A stretch of 64,000 nt of DNA, from positions 248,001 through 312,000 of the forward strand of contig CAVUUF010000014.1 in the NCBI GenBank assembly GCA_963744575.1, given 5' to 3'. A model generated the notes under the pieces. It made no database searches. It had not been told where the DNA came from and worked only from the letters and a program-made list of their open reading frames with translations. Both the position numbers and the translations under genes were made by a program. This document shows, piece by piece, positions 42,056 through 51,172 of this stretch (position 1 is its first letter; every line of letters begins with the position of its first letter). This DNA comes from Palsa-504 sp963744575. Lineage in GTDB: Bacteria; Actinomycetota; Actinomycetes; Streptosporangiales; Streptosporangiaceae.

Positions 42056-43037
42056 GCGGCACCTCCTCCTCGTCGCGGAACAGCTCTTCGACCTGGTGCC
42101 GCCGCTGCTCCAGGCGGCACAGCGGCAGGGCGAGCGCCGCCACGCAGTCGCGCACGACGTCGTAGGTGTCGTCCCCGCCGAGCGGGACCAGCAGGGTCCG
42201 GCCCTGGGCGGCGGTGCCGGCCTGGACGGTCGCGGCCAGTCCGTGGGCGGCCAGTTCGGCCTGCAGCTGGGCCAGCCCCTCCTCGACCTCGACCGCGAGG
42301 ACCTGGCTCGCCTGGGTGAAGCTGGTCATCGAGTCGGCGCGGAGCAGCCGCCCGCTCTCGATCGCGATCAGGTGGTCGCAGATCCGCTCGATCTCGCCGA
42401 GCAGGTGGGAGGCCACGACGATGGAGATGCCGAACTCGGTGCCGATCCGGCCGATCAGCTCGAGCATGGCGCTGCGCCCGGCCGGGTCGAGCCCGTTGGT
42501 GGGCTCGTCGAGCAGCATCAGCCGCGGCGCGCCGACCAGGGCCTGGGCCAGCTTCACCCGCTGCTTCATGCCGGTGGAGTAGGTGCCGATCAGCCGGTAC
42601 CGCTCCTCGTGCAGGCCGACATGCCGCAGCGACTCCGCGGCGCGCTCCTTGGCCACGGTGGGCGGCAGGCCGGAGATCCGGCCCAGGTGGGTCACGAACT
42701 CGGTCGCGGTCACATCGGGCGGAAGACAGTCGTGCTCGGGCATGTAGCCGAGCAGGGTCCTGATCATCTCGCCGCTGGCCTGGCAGTCGTGGCCGAGCAC
42801 CTTGGCCTGGCCCTTGGTCGGCGGCACCAGACCGAGCAGGATCTTTATCAGCGTGGACTTGCCCGCGCCGTTGGCGCCGACAAGACCGGTGACACCGGGC
42901 GCGACCGAGACGGTCAGGCCGTCGAGCGCGGTCACGTCCCCCGGGTAGACCTTGGTCAGCGCCGCGGTCTCGACGACGCTGCCGGTCTCGGTGACGCTGC
43001 CGGCCCCGGTCGCGGGGCCGGTCTGAGTGGATGACAT
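42048..43037 (-). CDS. ABC transporter ATP-binding protein
   Basis: A 329-residue ATPase and first gene of the four-gene exporter operon. Walker A GLVGANGAGKSTL, signature YSTGMKQRVKLAQAL, Walker B LMLLDEPTNGLDP and the switch histidine in VVASHLLGEIE are clear. The C-terminal part is a regulatory domain. It is divergent from the histidine kinase gene, which may control it. Confidence 0.9.
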   Translation of the reverse strand: MSSTQTGPATGAGSVTETGSVVETAALTKVYPGDVTALDGLTVSVAPGVTGLVGANGAGKSTLIKILLGLVPPTKGQAKVLGHDCQASGEMIRTLLGYMPEHDCLPPDVTATEFVTHLGRISGLPPTVAKERAAESLRHVGLHEERYRLIGTYSTGMKQRVKLAQALVGAPRLMLLDEPTNGLDPAGRSAMLELIGRIGTEFGISIVVASHLLGEIERICDHLIAIESGRLLRADSMTSFTQASQVLAVEVEEGLAQLQAELAAHGLAATVQAGTAAQGRTLLVPLGGDDTYDVVRDCVAALALPLCRLEQRRHQVEELFRDEEEVPHA

Positions 43038-43142
43038 GTGTGCTACCGTGCCAGCACGGACCCCTCCGGGTCATCAGCCCGCAGAGTGAAACCTGCCCGG
43101 CCCGTATGGCCAGTGCCGGGGTTCGTGGCTTACCACACGGCC

Positions 43143-43188
43143 TACGCCTGCAGGATGACGCCTCCGGCGGCGATGGCGGTTACCGTAG
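43143..43188 (+). promoter_or_regulatory. Promoter element of the histidine kinase gene (copy 1)
   Basis: TACGCCTGCAGGATGACGCC (43143-43162), 18 bp, then TACCGTAG (43181-43188), 4 bp before the GTG start. TACCGT fits a -10 box and the transcript would be leaderless or nearly so. The same elements with the same 18-bp gap recur at 44992-45037. Confidence 0.6.
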
Positions 43189-43192
43189 TCTC

Positions 43193-44692
43193 GTGCGCAC
43201 CCATTCGGAGGTCCCGGCCGCCCGTCAGCGGCCGCCGCTGACCAAGCGGCTCAGTCCCCGGCACTGGGCCGCGCTCGACTACGTGGTCGGCGGGGTGCTC
43301 GGGCTGATCCTGTTCGCGAATATCAGGCGCGGCGTCGTCCGGGCCCTCGTGACCCCACAGGGCGTCGTCCCTCTCCGTCAGGTCTCGCTGGCCTGGCCGC
43401 TGGCCATCTTCCTCATCTTGGTGGCCGTGCTGGCGGTGGGCATGCGCCGCCGTCACCCGGGGATCATGCTCGGCGTGCTGCTGGCCGCCTCGGTCGTCGT
43501 GACCACGCTGGCCGGCTCGGGGAACAGCGCCCTGACCTACTTCCTGCCCATCGCCTACGTGCTCTACCTGGTCGCCGCGACCTACGAGCACCACCAGGCC
43601 GCGGTGCGCGTGCTCATCGCGGTGTTCGCCACCCTGCTGGCCGACGCGGTGCTCCTCCACCTGGCCGGGAACGGGTTCGTCCCGGACGGCGGGCTGGTCT
43701 CGGCCGCGCTGTGCGTGATCATCGCCTGGTTCACCGGTTACATCGTGCGCCAGCGGCGCCGGTACGCGATCAGGCTGCAGGACGAGGCGGCCAGCAAGGC
43801 CGTGGCCGAGGAACGGCTGCGCATCGCGCGGGAACTGCACGACGTCGTGGCGCACAGCATGAGCGTCATCGCGGTCCAGGCGGGCTACGGCCAGTACGTC
43901 ATCGACACGCAGCCCGCCGCCGCACGCGACGCCCTCGGTGCCATCCAGGCCACCAGCCGGGAAGCCCTGGACGAGATGCGCCGGATGCTCGGCGCCCTCC
44001 GCCAGGCGGACGAGACCGACGCCGCCCGGGCCGGCGCCCCGCCCGTGGCGCGGGGCCCGTCCGCGGACGGGATTCCGGCGGTCGGCCGACCGGACTCCGA
44101 GGCCGGCGCGCTCGGCGGAGTGAGCGTGGTCAAGGGGTTCAACGGGGCCCAAGGGTCCGCGCCGCTGTTCCCCGCGCCCGGCCTGGCCGACCTGGACCGG
44201 CTGCTGGCGCGGACCGCGAGCGCGGGCGTCCGGGTGGACCTGACCCGCTGCGGGCAGCCCAGGGAGCTGCCCGCCAGCATCGACCTGTCCGCCTACCGGA
44301 TCGTGCAGGAAGCGCTGACCAACGTGGTCAAGCACGCCAGGACGAGCTCGTGTCAGGTGCTGATCGGCTACGGGCACGACGAGCTGGTCCTGGAGGTGAC
44401 CGACAACGGCGCGGGCGTGCCCGCGATGGCCGGCGCCGGGGTGTCGCACCACGAAACCGCCCTCGGCGGAGCCCCGCCGGACGGCGCCTCGACGGCGCTG
44501 CCCCTGCCCTTCTGGGGTACGACCGGCACCGCCCTCCCAGGAGGCAGCGTCATCGGCGGGAGCGGGCACGGCATCATCGGGATGCGCGAGCGGGTCAGCC
44601 TGCTCGGCGGCGAGTTCAGTGCCGGGCCGCTGCCCGGCTATGGCTTCCAGGTCAGCGCGCACATCCCGCTACCGTCCGATGGAACCCGGTGA
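43193..44692 (+). CDS. Sensor histidine kinase, HisKA_3 (NarX/DesK-like)
   Basis: A 499-residue membrane kinase. After about 20 residues come five or six helices (residues about 24-180: YVVGGVLGLILFANIRRGV, LAWPLAIFLILVAVLAVGM and others). The phosphorylated His is in IARELHDVVAHSMSVIA (about 221). The ATPase part has the N box QEALTNVVKHA, DNGAG and GHGIIGMRERVSLLGGE. Two Gly/Pro/Ala-rich insertions (around 280-320 and 425-460) are longer than usual. GTG 43193 follows TACCGTAG at leaderless distance; an upstream frame extends to 43031 but lacks support. Its partner is the response regulator at 45065. Confidence 0.88.
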   Translation: MRTHSEVPAARQRPPLTKRLSPRHWAALDYVVGGVLGLILFANIRRGVVRALVTPQGVVPLRQVSLAWPLAIFLILVAVLAVGMRRRHPGIMLGVLLAASVVVTTLAGSGNSALTYFLPIAYVLYLVAATYEHHQAAVRVLIAVFATLLADAVLLHLAGNGFVPDGGLVSAALCVIIAWFTGYIVRQRRRYAIRLQDEAASKAVAEERLRIARELHDVVAHSMSVIAVQAGYGQYVIDTQPAAARDALGAIQATSREALDEMRRMLGALRQADETDAARAGAPPVARGPSADGIPAVGRPDSEAGALGGVSVVKGFNGAQGSAPLFPAPGLADLDRLLARTASAGVRVDLTRCGQPRELPASIDLSAYRIVQEALTNVVKHARTSSCQVLIGYGHDELVLEVTDNGAGVPAMAGAGVSHHETALGGAPPDGASTALPLPFWGTTGTALPGGSVIGGSGHGIIGMRERVSLLGGEFSAGPLPGYGFQVSAHIPLPSDGTR

Positions 44693-44991
44693 GGTGGGCC
44701 GGGATTTCAGGATCCGAACGAGTGGCGTGTTACGGTCCTGGCCGGGCATGAAGCGTGGTCGCGACTTGGCGGCCTGCCTGCCTCCCGCCCTGGCGCCGGC
44801 TAGATGGGGTACCGGGTGGGTTCGGTTTCGTACTGGCGGCCGGATGGGGTGGTCCACCGGAATGTGCTGCCGGGGAGCTGGTCGACGTGCCACCGCGGGT
44901 GCTGCTTGACCCGGTGGTCGTGTCGGCACCTCGGCACGCGGGCCGGGTCGGTCACTGGGTCAGCGTGCGCCGTCAGCTGGCCGCCGCGGAG

Positions 44992-45037
44992 TACGCCTGG
45001 AGGATGACGCCCGGCCGGGGATTCGTGGCTACCGTAG
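44992..45037 (+). promoter_or_regulatory. Promoter element of the response regulator gene (copy 2) with leader peptide
   Basis: TACGCCTGGAGGATGACGCC (44992-45011), 18 bp, then TACCGTAG (45030-45037), as upstream of the kinase. It is followed by GTG 45042 opening an 8-codon peptide (VRTTSDLT) that resembles the kinase N-terminus (VRTHSEVP) and whose stop overlaps the regulator start. The rest of 44693-45064 has no gene I can support. Confidence 0.6.
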
Positions 45038-45064
45038 AGGTGTGCGCACCACTTCGGACCTGAC

Positions 45065-45787
45065 ATGACCCTGCGGGTGGTGGTCGCCGACGACCAGGCC
45101 CTGGTCCGGGTGGGCTTCTGCGGGATCATCGCGGCCACTCCGGGCTTCGCGGTGGTCGGCGAGGCGGGCAACGGCGTGGAGGCGATCGAGGCCGCGCGGC
45201 GAGCCAGACCAGACGTCATCCTGATGGACGTGCGGATGCCGGTCATGGACGGGATCGAGGCGACCAGGCGGATCACCGAGAGCACCGACGTCCGTGCCCT
45301 TATCCTGACCACCTTCGACCTGGATGAGTACGTGTTCGCCGCGCTGCGGGCCGGGGCCAGCGGCTTCCTGCTCAAGGACACGCTGCCCGCCGACCTGCTC
45401 ACCGCCATCCGGGTGGTGGCGGCCGGCGACGCGCTGCTGGCGCCGAGCGTCACCCGCCGGCTGATCGGCGAGTTCGCCCGCACTGTGCCCGCCGGCGAGC
45501 CTGCCGCCGGCCCTGTCGGCGCGTCCCCTCAGGCCCCGGCCGACCGCGACGGGCGGCCCAGCCCGGACCGGGAGAAGCTGCAGCGGATGCTGACCGACCG
45601 CGAGCTCGAGGTGCTTGAGATGGTCGCTCGCGGCATGTCCAACGCCGAAATCGCCGAGGAGCTCACGATCAGCCCGGCCACGGCCAAGACCCACGTGGCC
45701 CACCTGCTGACCAAACTCGACGCCAGGGACCGTATCCAGCTGGTCATCATCGCCTTCCGGTCCGGTCTGGCCAGCACGCCCCGGTAA
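45065..45787 (+). CDS. NarL/FixJ-family response regulator
   Basis: A 240-residue regulator. The receiver (residues 1-125) has the acidic pair in VVADDQALVR, phosphorylation Asp in VILMDVRMPVMDG (about 55) and the Lys of FLLKDTLPADLL. A Pro/Ala linker leads to a LuxR-type helix-turn-helix (LTDRELEVLEMVARGMSN, ISPATAKTHVAHLLTKLDA). It forms a two-component system with the kinase just upstream. The likely targets, by location and the shared promoter element, are its own operon and the divergent exporters. Confidence 0.92.
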   Translation: MTLRVVVADDQALVRVGFCGIIAATPGFAVVGEAGNGVEAIEAARRARPDVILMDVRMPVMDGIEATRRITESTDVRALILTTFDLDEYVFAALRAGASGFLLKDTLPADLLTAIRVVAAGDALLAPSVTRRLIGEFARTVPAGEPAAGPVGASPQAPADRDGRPSPDREKLQRMLTDRELEVLEMVARGMSNAEIAEELTISPATAKTHVAHLLTKLDARDRIQLVIIAFRSGLASTPR

Positions 45788-45933
45788 AGGGATCAGCGTC
45801 GCTGGCCCGACGATCGGCGACGGCGGTTCCCGGCCGGCGATCTCACCGACGGTAGGTCCGGTCCACGCCGGGGTGGCCCTTGACTGCTAGCAGCGGCTGG
45901 GTGGTTTGCGGCGTCGGCGCGGCGGCGCACAGT

Positions 45934-47728
45934 TCAGTCGTCCTTGTGCGGCAGGAACTCCTGGACCTTGGTCTTGATGCCTTCCCTGACGATGGCCCAC
46001 CGGTTCTCGTCGCCCTTGAGCAACGCCTCGGCGGCGTCCTTCATCTGCTCGAAGGTGGCATGCGGCGGGATCGGCGGCACGCTGGGGTCGGTGTGCACGT
46101 CGAGCACCGTAGGCCGGTCCGCGGCCAGGGCGCGCTGCCACGCCGGGGCGATCTCCTCCGGGTCGGTCACGGTGATCGCCTGCAGGCCGAGGCTGGCGGC
46201 GAAGCCGGCGAAGTCGACGTCGGGCAGCGTCTGGGACTTGGTGAATTTCGGCGACCCTTCCATCGCGCGCAGCTCCCAGGTGACCTGGTTGAGGTCGTTG
46301 TTGTGCAGCACCGCGATGATCAGCCGCGGGTCGGCCCACTGTTCCCAGTAGTGCTTGATGGTGATCAGCTCGGCCATGCCGTTCATCTGCATCGCGCCGT
46401 CGCCGGCGAACACGATCACCGGACGGTCCGGGTGGCCGAACTTTGCGCCGATGCCGTAGGGCACGCCGGGCCCCATGGTGGCCAGGTTGCCCGACAGCGA
46501 GCCGCGCATGTCGCCGCGGAACTTCAGCTGCCGGGCGTACCAGTTGGCGGCGGATCCGGAGTCGGCGCAGATGATCGCGTTCCCGGGCAGTTGCGGGGAC
46601 AGCTCGGAGAACAGCCGCATCGGGTTGACCGGGTCGGCTGCCACCCTCGCCTCGGCGTCCGTCACCGTCCACCAGCGGGCGACGTTGGATTCGATCGTCT
46701 CGCGCCAGCCGCGGTCGTCCTTGTTGTTTGAGCAGGGGGATGAGGGCGCGCAGCGTGGCGGCGGCGTCGCCGACCAGGTTGACCTCGTAGGGGTAGCGCA
46801 TCCCGATGTACTTGCCGTCGATGTCGATCTGCACCGCGCGGGCCTGGTCGAACTCGGGCAGGAACTGGGTGTAGGGAAAGCTCGACCCGACGGTGAGCAG
46901 CGTGTCGCAGTCCATCATCAGCTCGTAGCTCGGCCGGGTGCCCAGCAGCCCGATCGAGCCGGTGACGTAGGGCAGCTCGTCGGACAGCACGTCCTTGCCG
47001 AGCAGCGGCTTGGCCACGCCCGCGCCGAGCAGGTCGGCCACCTCCTCGAGCTCGCGGCGTGCGCCGCGGGCGCCCTGCCCGGCCAGGATGGCTACCTTGG
47101 CCCCGGCGTTCAGGATCTCGGCGGCCTTGATGATCGCGGCGTCGTCCGGCACGGTGACCGGCCACTCGGCGCCCAGCGAGGAGGGCACCATCTTGAACGC
47201 GTGGGTCGGCCCGGAGTACTCGAGTTCCTGCACGTCAGCGGGGATAATAATCGTCGTGGGGGCGCGCTCGGCCACCGCGACGCGGACGGCCCGGTCGAGC
47301 ACGTTGGGCAGCTGCTCGGGCACCGTGACCATCTGCACGTACTCGCTGGCCACGTCCTTGAACAGGGAGATCAGGTCGACCTCCTGCTGGTAGGAGCCGC
47401 CCATCGCGGAGCGGTTGGTCTGGCCGACGATTGCGACCACGGGGACGTGGTTGAGCTTGGCGTCGTACAGGCCGTTCAGCAGGTGGATCGCGCCGGGTCC
47501 GGAGGTGGCCATGCAGACGCCGAACCGTCCGGTGAACTTCGCGTATCCGACGGCCTCGAACGCGGCCATCTCCTCGTGCCTGGCCTGGATGAACATCGGG
47601 TCATCCCCGGCCCGGTCCCAGGCGGCGAGGATCGCGTTGATCCCGTCGCCAGGGAACGCGAAGACCTTGTCCACCCCCCATTCGCGTAGCCGTTGCAGCA
47701 GGTAGTCGGCGACGGTGATCGTGGACAC
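45934..47728 (-). CDS. TPP-dependent enzyme (pyruvate oxidase/dehydrogenase-like), frameshifted
   Basis: About 597 residues over two frames. The first (GTG 47728, AGGAGG site) has the catalytic Glu in ARHEEMAAFEAVGYAKFTG, the GGSYQQEVDL loop and the central domain; the second carries the TPP site GDGAMQMNGMAEL...HNNDLNQ and the C-terminal PHATFEQ segment. The frame changes near 46727 between LIPLLKQ and NKDDRGWRETIESNVARWW, within AAACAACAAG. Relatives (PoxB, YdaP) decarboxylate pyruvate and pass electrons to quinone or oxygen at the membrane. It is the last gene of the oxidoreductase cluster. The frameshift may be a sequencing error because both halves are well preserved. Confidence 0.8.
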
Positions 47729-47753
47729 TGGTCCTCCTTGGGTGTTGCGGGAG

Positions 47754-49394
47754 CTAGCTGGGTGGGTTGCCTGAGCCGGCGATGAGCCGGTCGGCGGCAC
47801 GCGCGGCGACGGCCATAATGGTCAGGGCGGGGTTGGCGCTGCCCTGGGTGGGCAGCACGCTGCCGTCGGTGATGTACAGGTTGGGCACGGCGAAGCTGCG
47901 GCACTCGGCGTCGACGACGCCGTGGCGTTCGTCGGCGGCCATCCGGGCTCCGCCGACCAGGTGGGCGTAGCGCTGGATGGTGATGACCTCATCCGCGCCG
48001 GCCGCGCGCAGGATGTCCTCCATGACCCTCTGCGCGGCCTTCATAAGGGCAGTGTCGTTGTCGCATTGCGTATAGGAAAAGTTGGCCACCGGCAGGCCGT
48101 GGCGGTCCTTTTCCCCGGCCAGGGTGACCCGGTTCTCCGGCTGGGCCAGGAACTCGCACAGCGCCCCCAGGGTCGCCCAGTGCACGTAGTCGCTTATGTA
48201 CTCGCGCAGCGACGCGCCCCAGTGGCCCTGCGCGGCGACGTGTTCGGCCCAGGTGATCGGCAGCGGCGAGACGGTCTGGATGGAGAACCCGCGCTTGCGG
48301 TCTTTGGCCGGGTCGGTCTCGTAGAACTCCTCGGTGCTCACCTCAGGGGGCGGCGCCTTGTACATCCGGATTTCGGCGTCGAAGCGGCCCGCGGTCTGCG
48401 GCGCCCCCTGCACCATGAGGTACCGGCCCACCTGGTCGAACTCGTTGCACAGCCCGTCCGGGAACCGCTTGGATGCGGAGTTGAGCAGCAGCCTGGGGGT
48501 CTCGATGGAGTACCCGGCGATCGCGACGATCTTCGCCTTCTGGAAGCGGGAGACTCCGTCGCGCACGTAGTGCACTCCGGTGGCGCGGCCGGTGCGCTCG
48601 TCGACGTCGACGCGGGTGACCATGCAGTCGGCGCGGACCTCGGCGCCGTGCGCGAGCGCGTCGGGAATGTGGGTGATCAGCGGGGAGGCCTTGGCGTTGA
48701 CCTTGCAGCCCTGCAGGCAGAAGCCGCGGTAGATGCAGTGCGGCCGGTTGCCGAACCGGCCGTTGACGATGGCCACCGGGCCGACCTTGGCGGTGATGCC
48801 GAGCTTGTCCGCGCCGCGCAGGAACACCTCACCGTTGCCGCTCACCGGGTGCGGCCGGTAGGGGTAGGCGTGCGGGTCGCCCCACGGCCACTTCTCCCCG
48901 GCGACCGGCAGTTCCTCCTCGATCATCCGGTAGTACGGCCGCAGGTCGTGGTAGCCGATGGGCCAGTCCGCGCCGACTCCGTCGCGGCTGTAGGTCTCGA
49001 AGTCGCTGGGGTGGAAGCGAGGGGTGTAGCCGGCGTAGTGCACCATCGACCCGCCCACGCCGCGGCCGGAGTTGTTCGACCCGAGCGGGACCGGGTCGGC
49101 GCCTGAGATGACGCGCGGCTCGGTCCAGTACAGGTGGTGGGAGCCGGCCTCGTCGCTGACCCAGTCGGTGTCCGGATCCCAGAACGGCCCGGCGTCAAGC
49201 GCGATGACCTTCCAGCCCGCGCGGGCCAGCCGCTGCAGCAGCGTCGACCCGCCGGCACCGCAGCCGACGACCAGCAGGTCTACCTCGTCGGCGTCGGCGA
49301 AGCGGCGCATGTCCTGGCGCAGCTTGTGGTTGGTGCGGGTGCCGTCGTTGGGCAGCAGCCACGCCGACTCGTTGCGGGCCCGCACCCCGCTCAT
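47754..49394 (-). CDS. GMC-family dehydrogenase (gluconate/sugar dehydrogenase large subunit type)
   Basis: A 546-residue flavoprotein. The FAD-binding LLVVGCGAGGSTLLQRLA is at about 37-54, the GRGVGGSMVHYAG substrate-side motif at about 107, and the C-terminal catalytic His-Asn pair in HLVGGARMAADE and TQGSANPALTIMAVAARAAD. It resembles the large subunit of membrane-bound gluconate 2-dehydrogenase and related sugar dehydrogenases, which oxidise sugars or sugar acids and reduce quinone through a cytochrome. No signal peptide is visible and no cytochrome c subunit is nearby. It overlaps its small subunit gene by 4 bp. Confidence 0.87.
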   Translation of the reverse strand: MSGVRARNESAWLLPNDGTRTNHKLRQDMRRFADADEVDLLVVGCGAGGSTLLQRLARAGWKVIALDAGPFWDPDTDWVSDEAGSHHLYWTEPRVISGADPVPLGSNNSGRGVGGSMVHYAGYTPRFHPSDFETYSRDGVGADWPIGYHDLRPYYRMIEEELPVAGEKWPWGDPHAYPYRPHPVSGNGEVFLRGADKLGITAKVGPVAIVNGRFGNRPHCIYRGFCLQGCKVNAKASPLITHIPDALAHGAEVRADCMVTRVDVDERTGRATGVHYVRDGVSRFQKAKIVAIAGYSIETPRLLLNSASKRFPDGLCNEFDQVGRYLMVQGAPQTAGRFDAEIRMYKAPPPEVSTEEFYETDPAKDRKRGFSIQTVSPLPITWAEHVAAQGHWGASLREYISDYVHWATLGALCEFLAQPENRVTLAGEKDRHGLPVANFSYTQCDNDTALMKAAQRVMEDILRAAGADEVITIQRYAHLVGGARMAADERHGVVDAECRSFAVPNLYITDGSVLPTQGSANPALTIMAVAARAADRLIAGSGNPPS

Positions 49395-50020
49395 CGCTGG
49401 GCCCGGGCGGGGTCGTCGGCCGGCCTGGCGTCGCGCACCTCGAACGGCTCACGCGCGTCGACGCCGGGGTTCTTGTAGCCGCGCGGGTAGGCGGGCCCGG
49501 GGAAGCCGATCTCGTCCCATGCGGCTGGATGGGCGTAGTAAGCGGTACAGGCGTAGCGGGTCCACAGGCTCCACACGTGCTTGGCGCTGAGCCCGTGCCA
49601 GGGATCGGAGCCGGCATCTTGCACCGCCTGGATAAGCGCCGCCTGTTCTTTCGGCGAGCAGGCCGCGAACGTACTGTCGAACCGCTCGCTGGCGTCGGCC
49701 TCGAGCGCTGCCAGCGTGTCGCGCCAGGCCTGGCCGTCGGCGGGCATGTCATGGTAGTGCCAGCCGTCGGTCTGCTGCTCGGCCAGCCGCGTGTCGATCA
49801 GGTTCACCACCGGCACCCGGTCGTCGTCGCCGCACTGGCCGAGCAGCTGATCACACAGCGCCGTCGCGATCGCTTGCTCGCCCGGGCTGAAGAACCGGAT
49901 GTCCGGCGCCATCCCGATCCGGGACAGCACCACGCCTGTCGTGACCGGATCCCAGTGCCCGGCCTGGCCCAGGGCGTCGAAGCCAGGGAACCGGTCGCGC
50001 CACGCCGCGGTGTCGTTCAC
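49391..50020 (-). CDS. Gluconate 2-dehydrogenase subunit 3-like protein
   Basis: A 209-residue protein starting at GTG 50020 overlapping the upstream stop. The FFSPGEQAIATALCDQLLGQ and VNLIDTRLAEQQTDGWHYHDMP segments and the SPKEQAALIQAVQDA helix identify the small-subunit family that stabilises and exports the GMC subunit. The typical Tat signal is absent (the N-terminus is AAWRDRFPGFDALGQAGHW), so the pair is probably cytoplasmic. Confidence 0.78.
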   Translation of the reverse strand: MNDTAAWRDRFPGFDALGQAGHWDPVTTGVVLSRIGMAPDIRFFSPGEQAIATALCDQLLGQCGDDDRVPVVNLIDTRLAEQQTDGWHYHDMPADGQAWRDTLAALEADASERFDSTFAACSPKEQAALIQAVQDAGSDPWHGLSAKHVWSLWTRYACTAYYAHPAAWDEIGFPGPAYPRGYKNPGVDAREPFEVRDARPADDPARAQR

Positions 50021-50469
50021 TTCTCCCGCCGCAGCACCGACGCGAGCAGGCCCATCCCGCCGACCAGGGTCACCAGCAGCGGAGCCAGCAGAGGCGGGCC
50101 CATCTCCATGTTGTAGCGCGTATTGTGCCAGCCGCCCGGCTTCTGGGCGATCGCCCGCGCGTGCAGGTAGGTGCCCTGCAGGCCGTTGGCCACGATCGCG
50201 GCCGACGCGACCGGCAGCGCCGTCTTGGCCATCCGCTGGCTGAAGAACCCGGCCACGCCCGCCGCTGCCCCGACCGGACCCAGCGCGACCGGCAGCCACA
50301 TCATCTTGTTGCCGAAGCTGGCCGAGTCGTGCTCGAAGTAGATCTCGGCGGCGGTCACCAGCGCGCCGACCCCGGTCAGCGCGGACAAGCTGCGCTCGAA
50401 CCGGCCGGTCTCGACGTTGCGTACCATCCGGTCGATGCCCGGCAACGCCGGGTCGGTAGCAGCTCTCAT
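50017..50469 (-). CDS. Membrane protein of the oxidoreductase operon
   Basis: A 150-residue protein with four hydrophobic segments (about 30-48, 61-82, 88-107 and 125-145) from ATG 50469. It heads the operon that continues with the subunit 3, GMC and TPP genes, all overlapping or closely spaced. It could anchor the dehydrogenase to the membrane or pass electrons, but no heme-binding His pair stands out. Confidence 0.65.
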   Translation of the reverse strand: MRAATDPALPGIDRMVRNVETGRFERSLSALTGVGALVTAAEIYFEHDSASFGNKMMWLPVALGPVGAAAGVAGFFSQRMAKTALPVASAAIVANGLQGTYLHARAIAQKPGGWHNTRYNMEMGPPLLAPLLVTLVGGMGLLASVLRREK

Positions 50470-50573
50470 AATCAGCCCTTCCGCCTTACTCGAGATGCCG
50501 CCGGGCCGCCATCCGGTTTGCCGTCGGCCGCGCTCCGGCCGCCGGCGGGCCCGATCCCGGGAATCGGGATTAG

Positions 50574-50617
50574 TTGCGACCTCGCAAGTATAACCGCAAC
50601 GGTTGCGACAGAGCAAC
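50574..50617. promoter_or_regulatory. MarR operator cluster in divergent promoter
   Basis: Three overlapping inverted repeats: TTGCGA-CC-TCGCAA (50574-50587), CGCAAC-G-GTTGCG (50595-50607) and GTTGC-N6-GCAAC (50602-50617). They lie 22 bp before the marR start and about 105 bp before the divergent operon, so one regulator could control both sides. Confidence 0.75.
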
Positions 50618-50638
50618 TATTAGCGCGATAATCGGCTC

Positions 50639-51139
50639 GTGCCTACCCCGGATCACAGCACAGTCGCCGGCTCGGTCACCGCGGAGCAGGTCGACGCGGT
50701 GATGATCGCCGCTCAGGCGCTGGTCGGCGTCACCGTGCAGTCGCTGGCCGAGTTCGAGGACCGTGTCACGCTGCCTCAGCTGCGCGTTCTGGTTCTGGTT
50801 AGTCAGCGGGGCACGCTCAATCTCAACGCGCTGGCCCGGGCAATGAACATTCATCCGTCGAACGCGACCCGAGCCTGCGATCGTCTCGTGGCCGCAGGCC
50901 TGCTGTCCAGATCTGACGCCGCGGAGGACCGGCGCAACCTGGCCCTCGAGCTCACCGACGACGGCAAGGCGTTGATCGACACGCTGGCCGAGCATCGCCG
51001 CGCGGCGATCGGCGCGGTGCTCGCCCGGGTGCCAGCGTCCCAGCGGCGCGCCATCGCCGCCGCGATGCGCGCCTTCGGCCAGGCGGCGGGCCAGAGCGCG
51101 ATTGGCGAGGCGTGGAAAATGGGCTGGTCGCCCCCCTGA
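50639..51139 (+). CDS. MarR-family transcriptional regulator
   Basis: A 166-residue winged-helix regulator. The recognition region is LNLNALARAMNIHPSNATRACDRLVAAGLL and the wing SDAAEDRRNLALELTDDGKAL; N- and C-terminal helices dimerise. GTG 50639 lies just after the palindrome cluster, pointing to autoregulation. MarR proteins usually release DNA on binding phenolic or lipophilic ligands or on oxidation; one Cys (RACDRL) lies in the recognition helix. Likely regulon: the oxidoreductase operon (minus) and, through the similar site at 55139, the GH15 operon. Confidence 0.9.
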   Translation: MPTPDHSTVAGSVTAEQVDAVMIAAQALVGVTVQSLAEFEDRVTLPQLRVLVLVSQRGTLNLNALARAMNIHPSNATRACDRLVAAGLLSRSDAAEDRRNLALELTDDGKALIDTLAEHRRAAIGAVLARVPASQRRAIAAAMRAFGQAAGQSAIGEAWKMGWSPP

Positions 51140-51172
51140 GCAGATGCCCGCCTCGCGGTCAACGCGGCAGCG

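Noticed and set aside
44755..45063. 102-codon frame between kinase and regulator genes
   Set aside because: No ribosome site or family; the DNA is better explained by the regulator promoter.
39458..45787. Biosynthetic gene cluster with exporters and regulators
   Set aside because: No synthase, NRPS, RiPP precursor or tailoring enzymes occur beside them.
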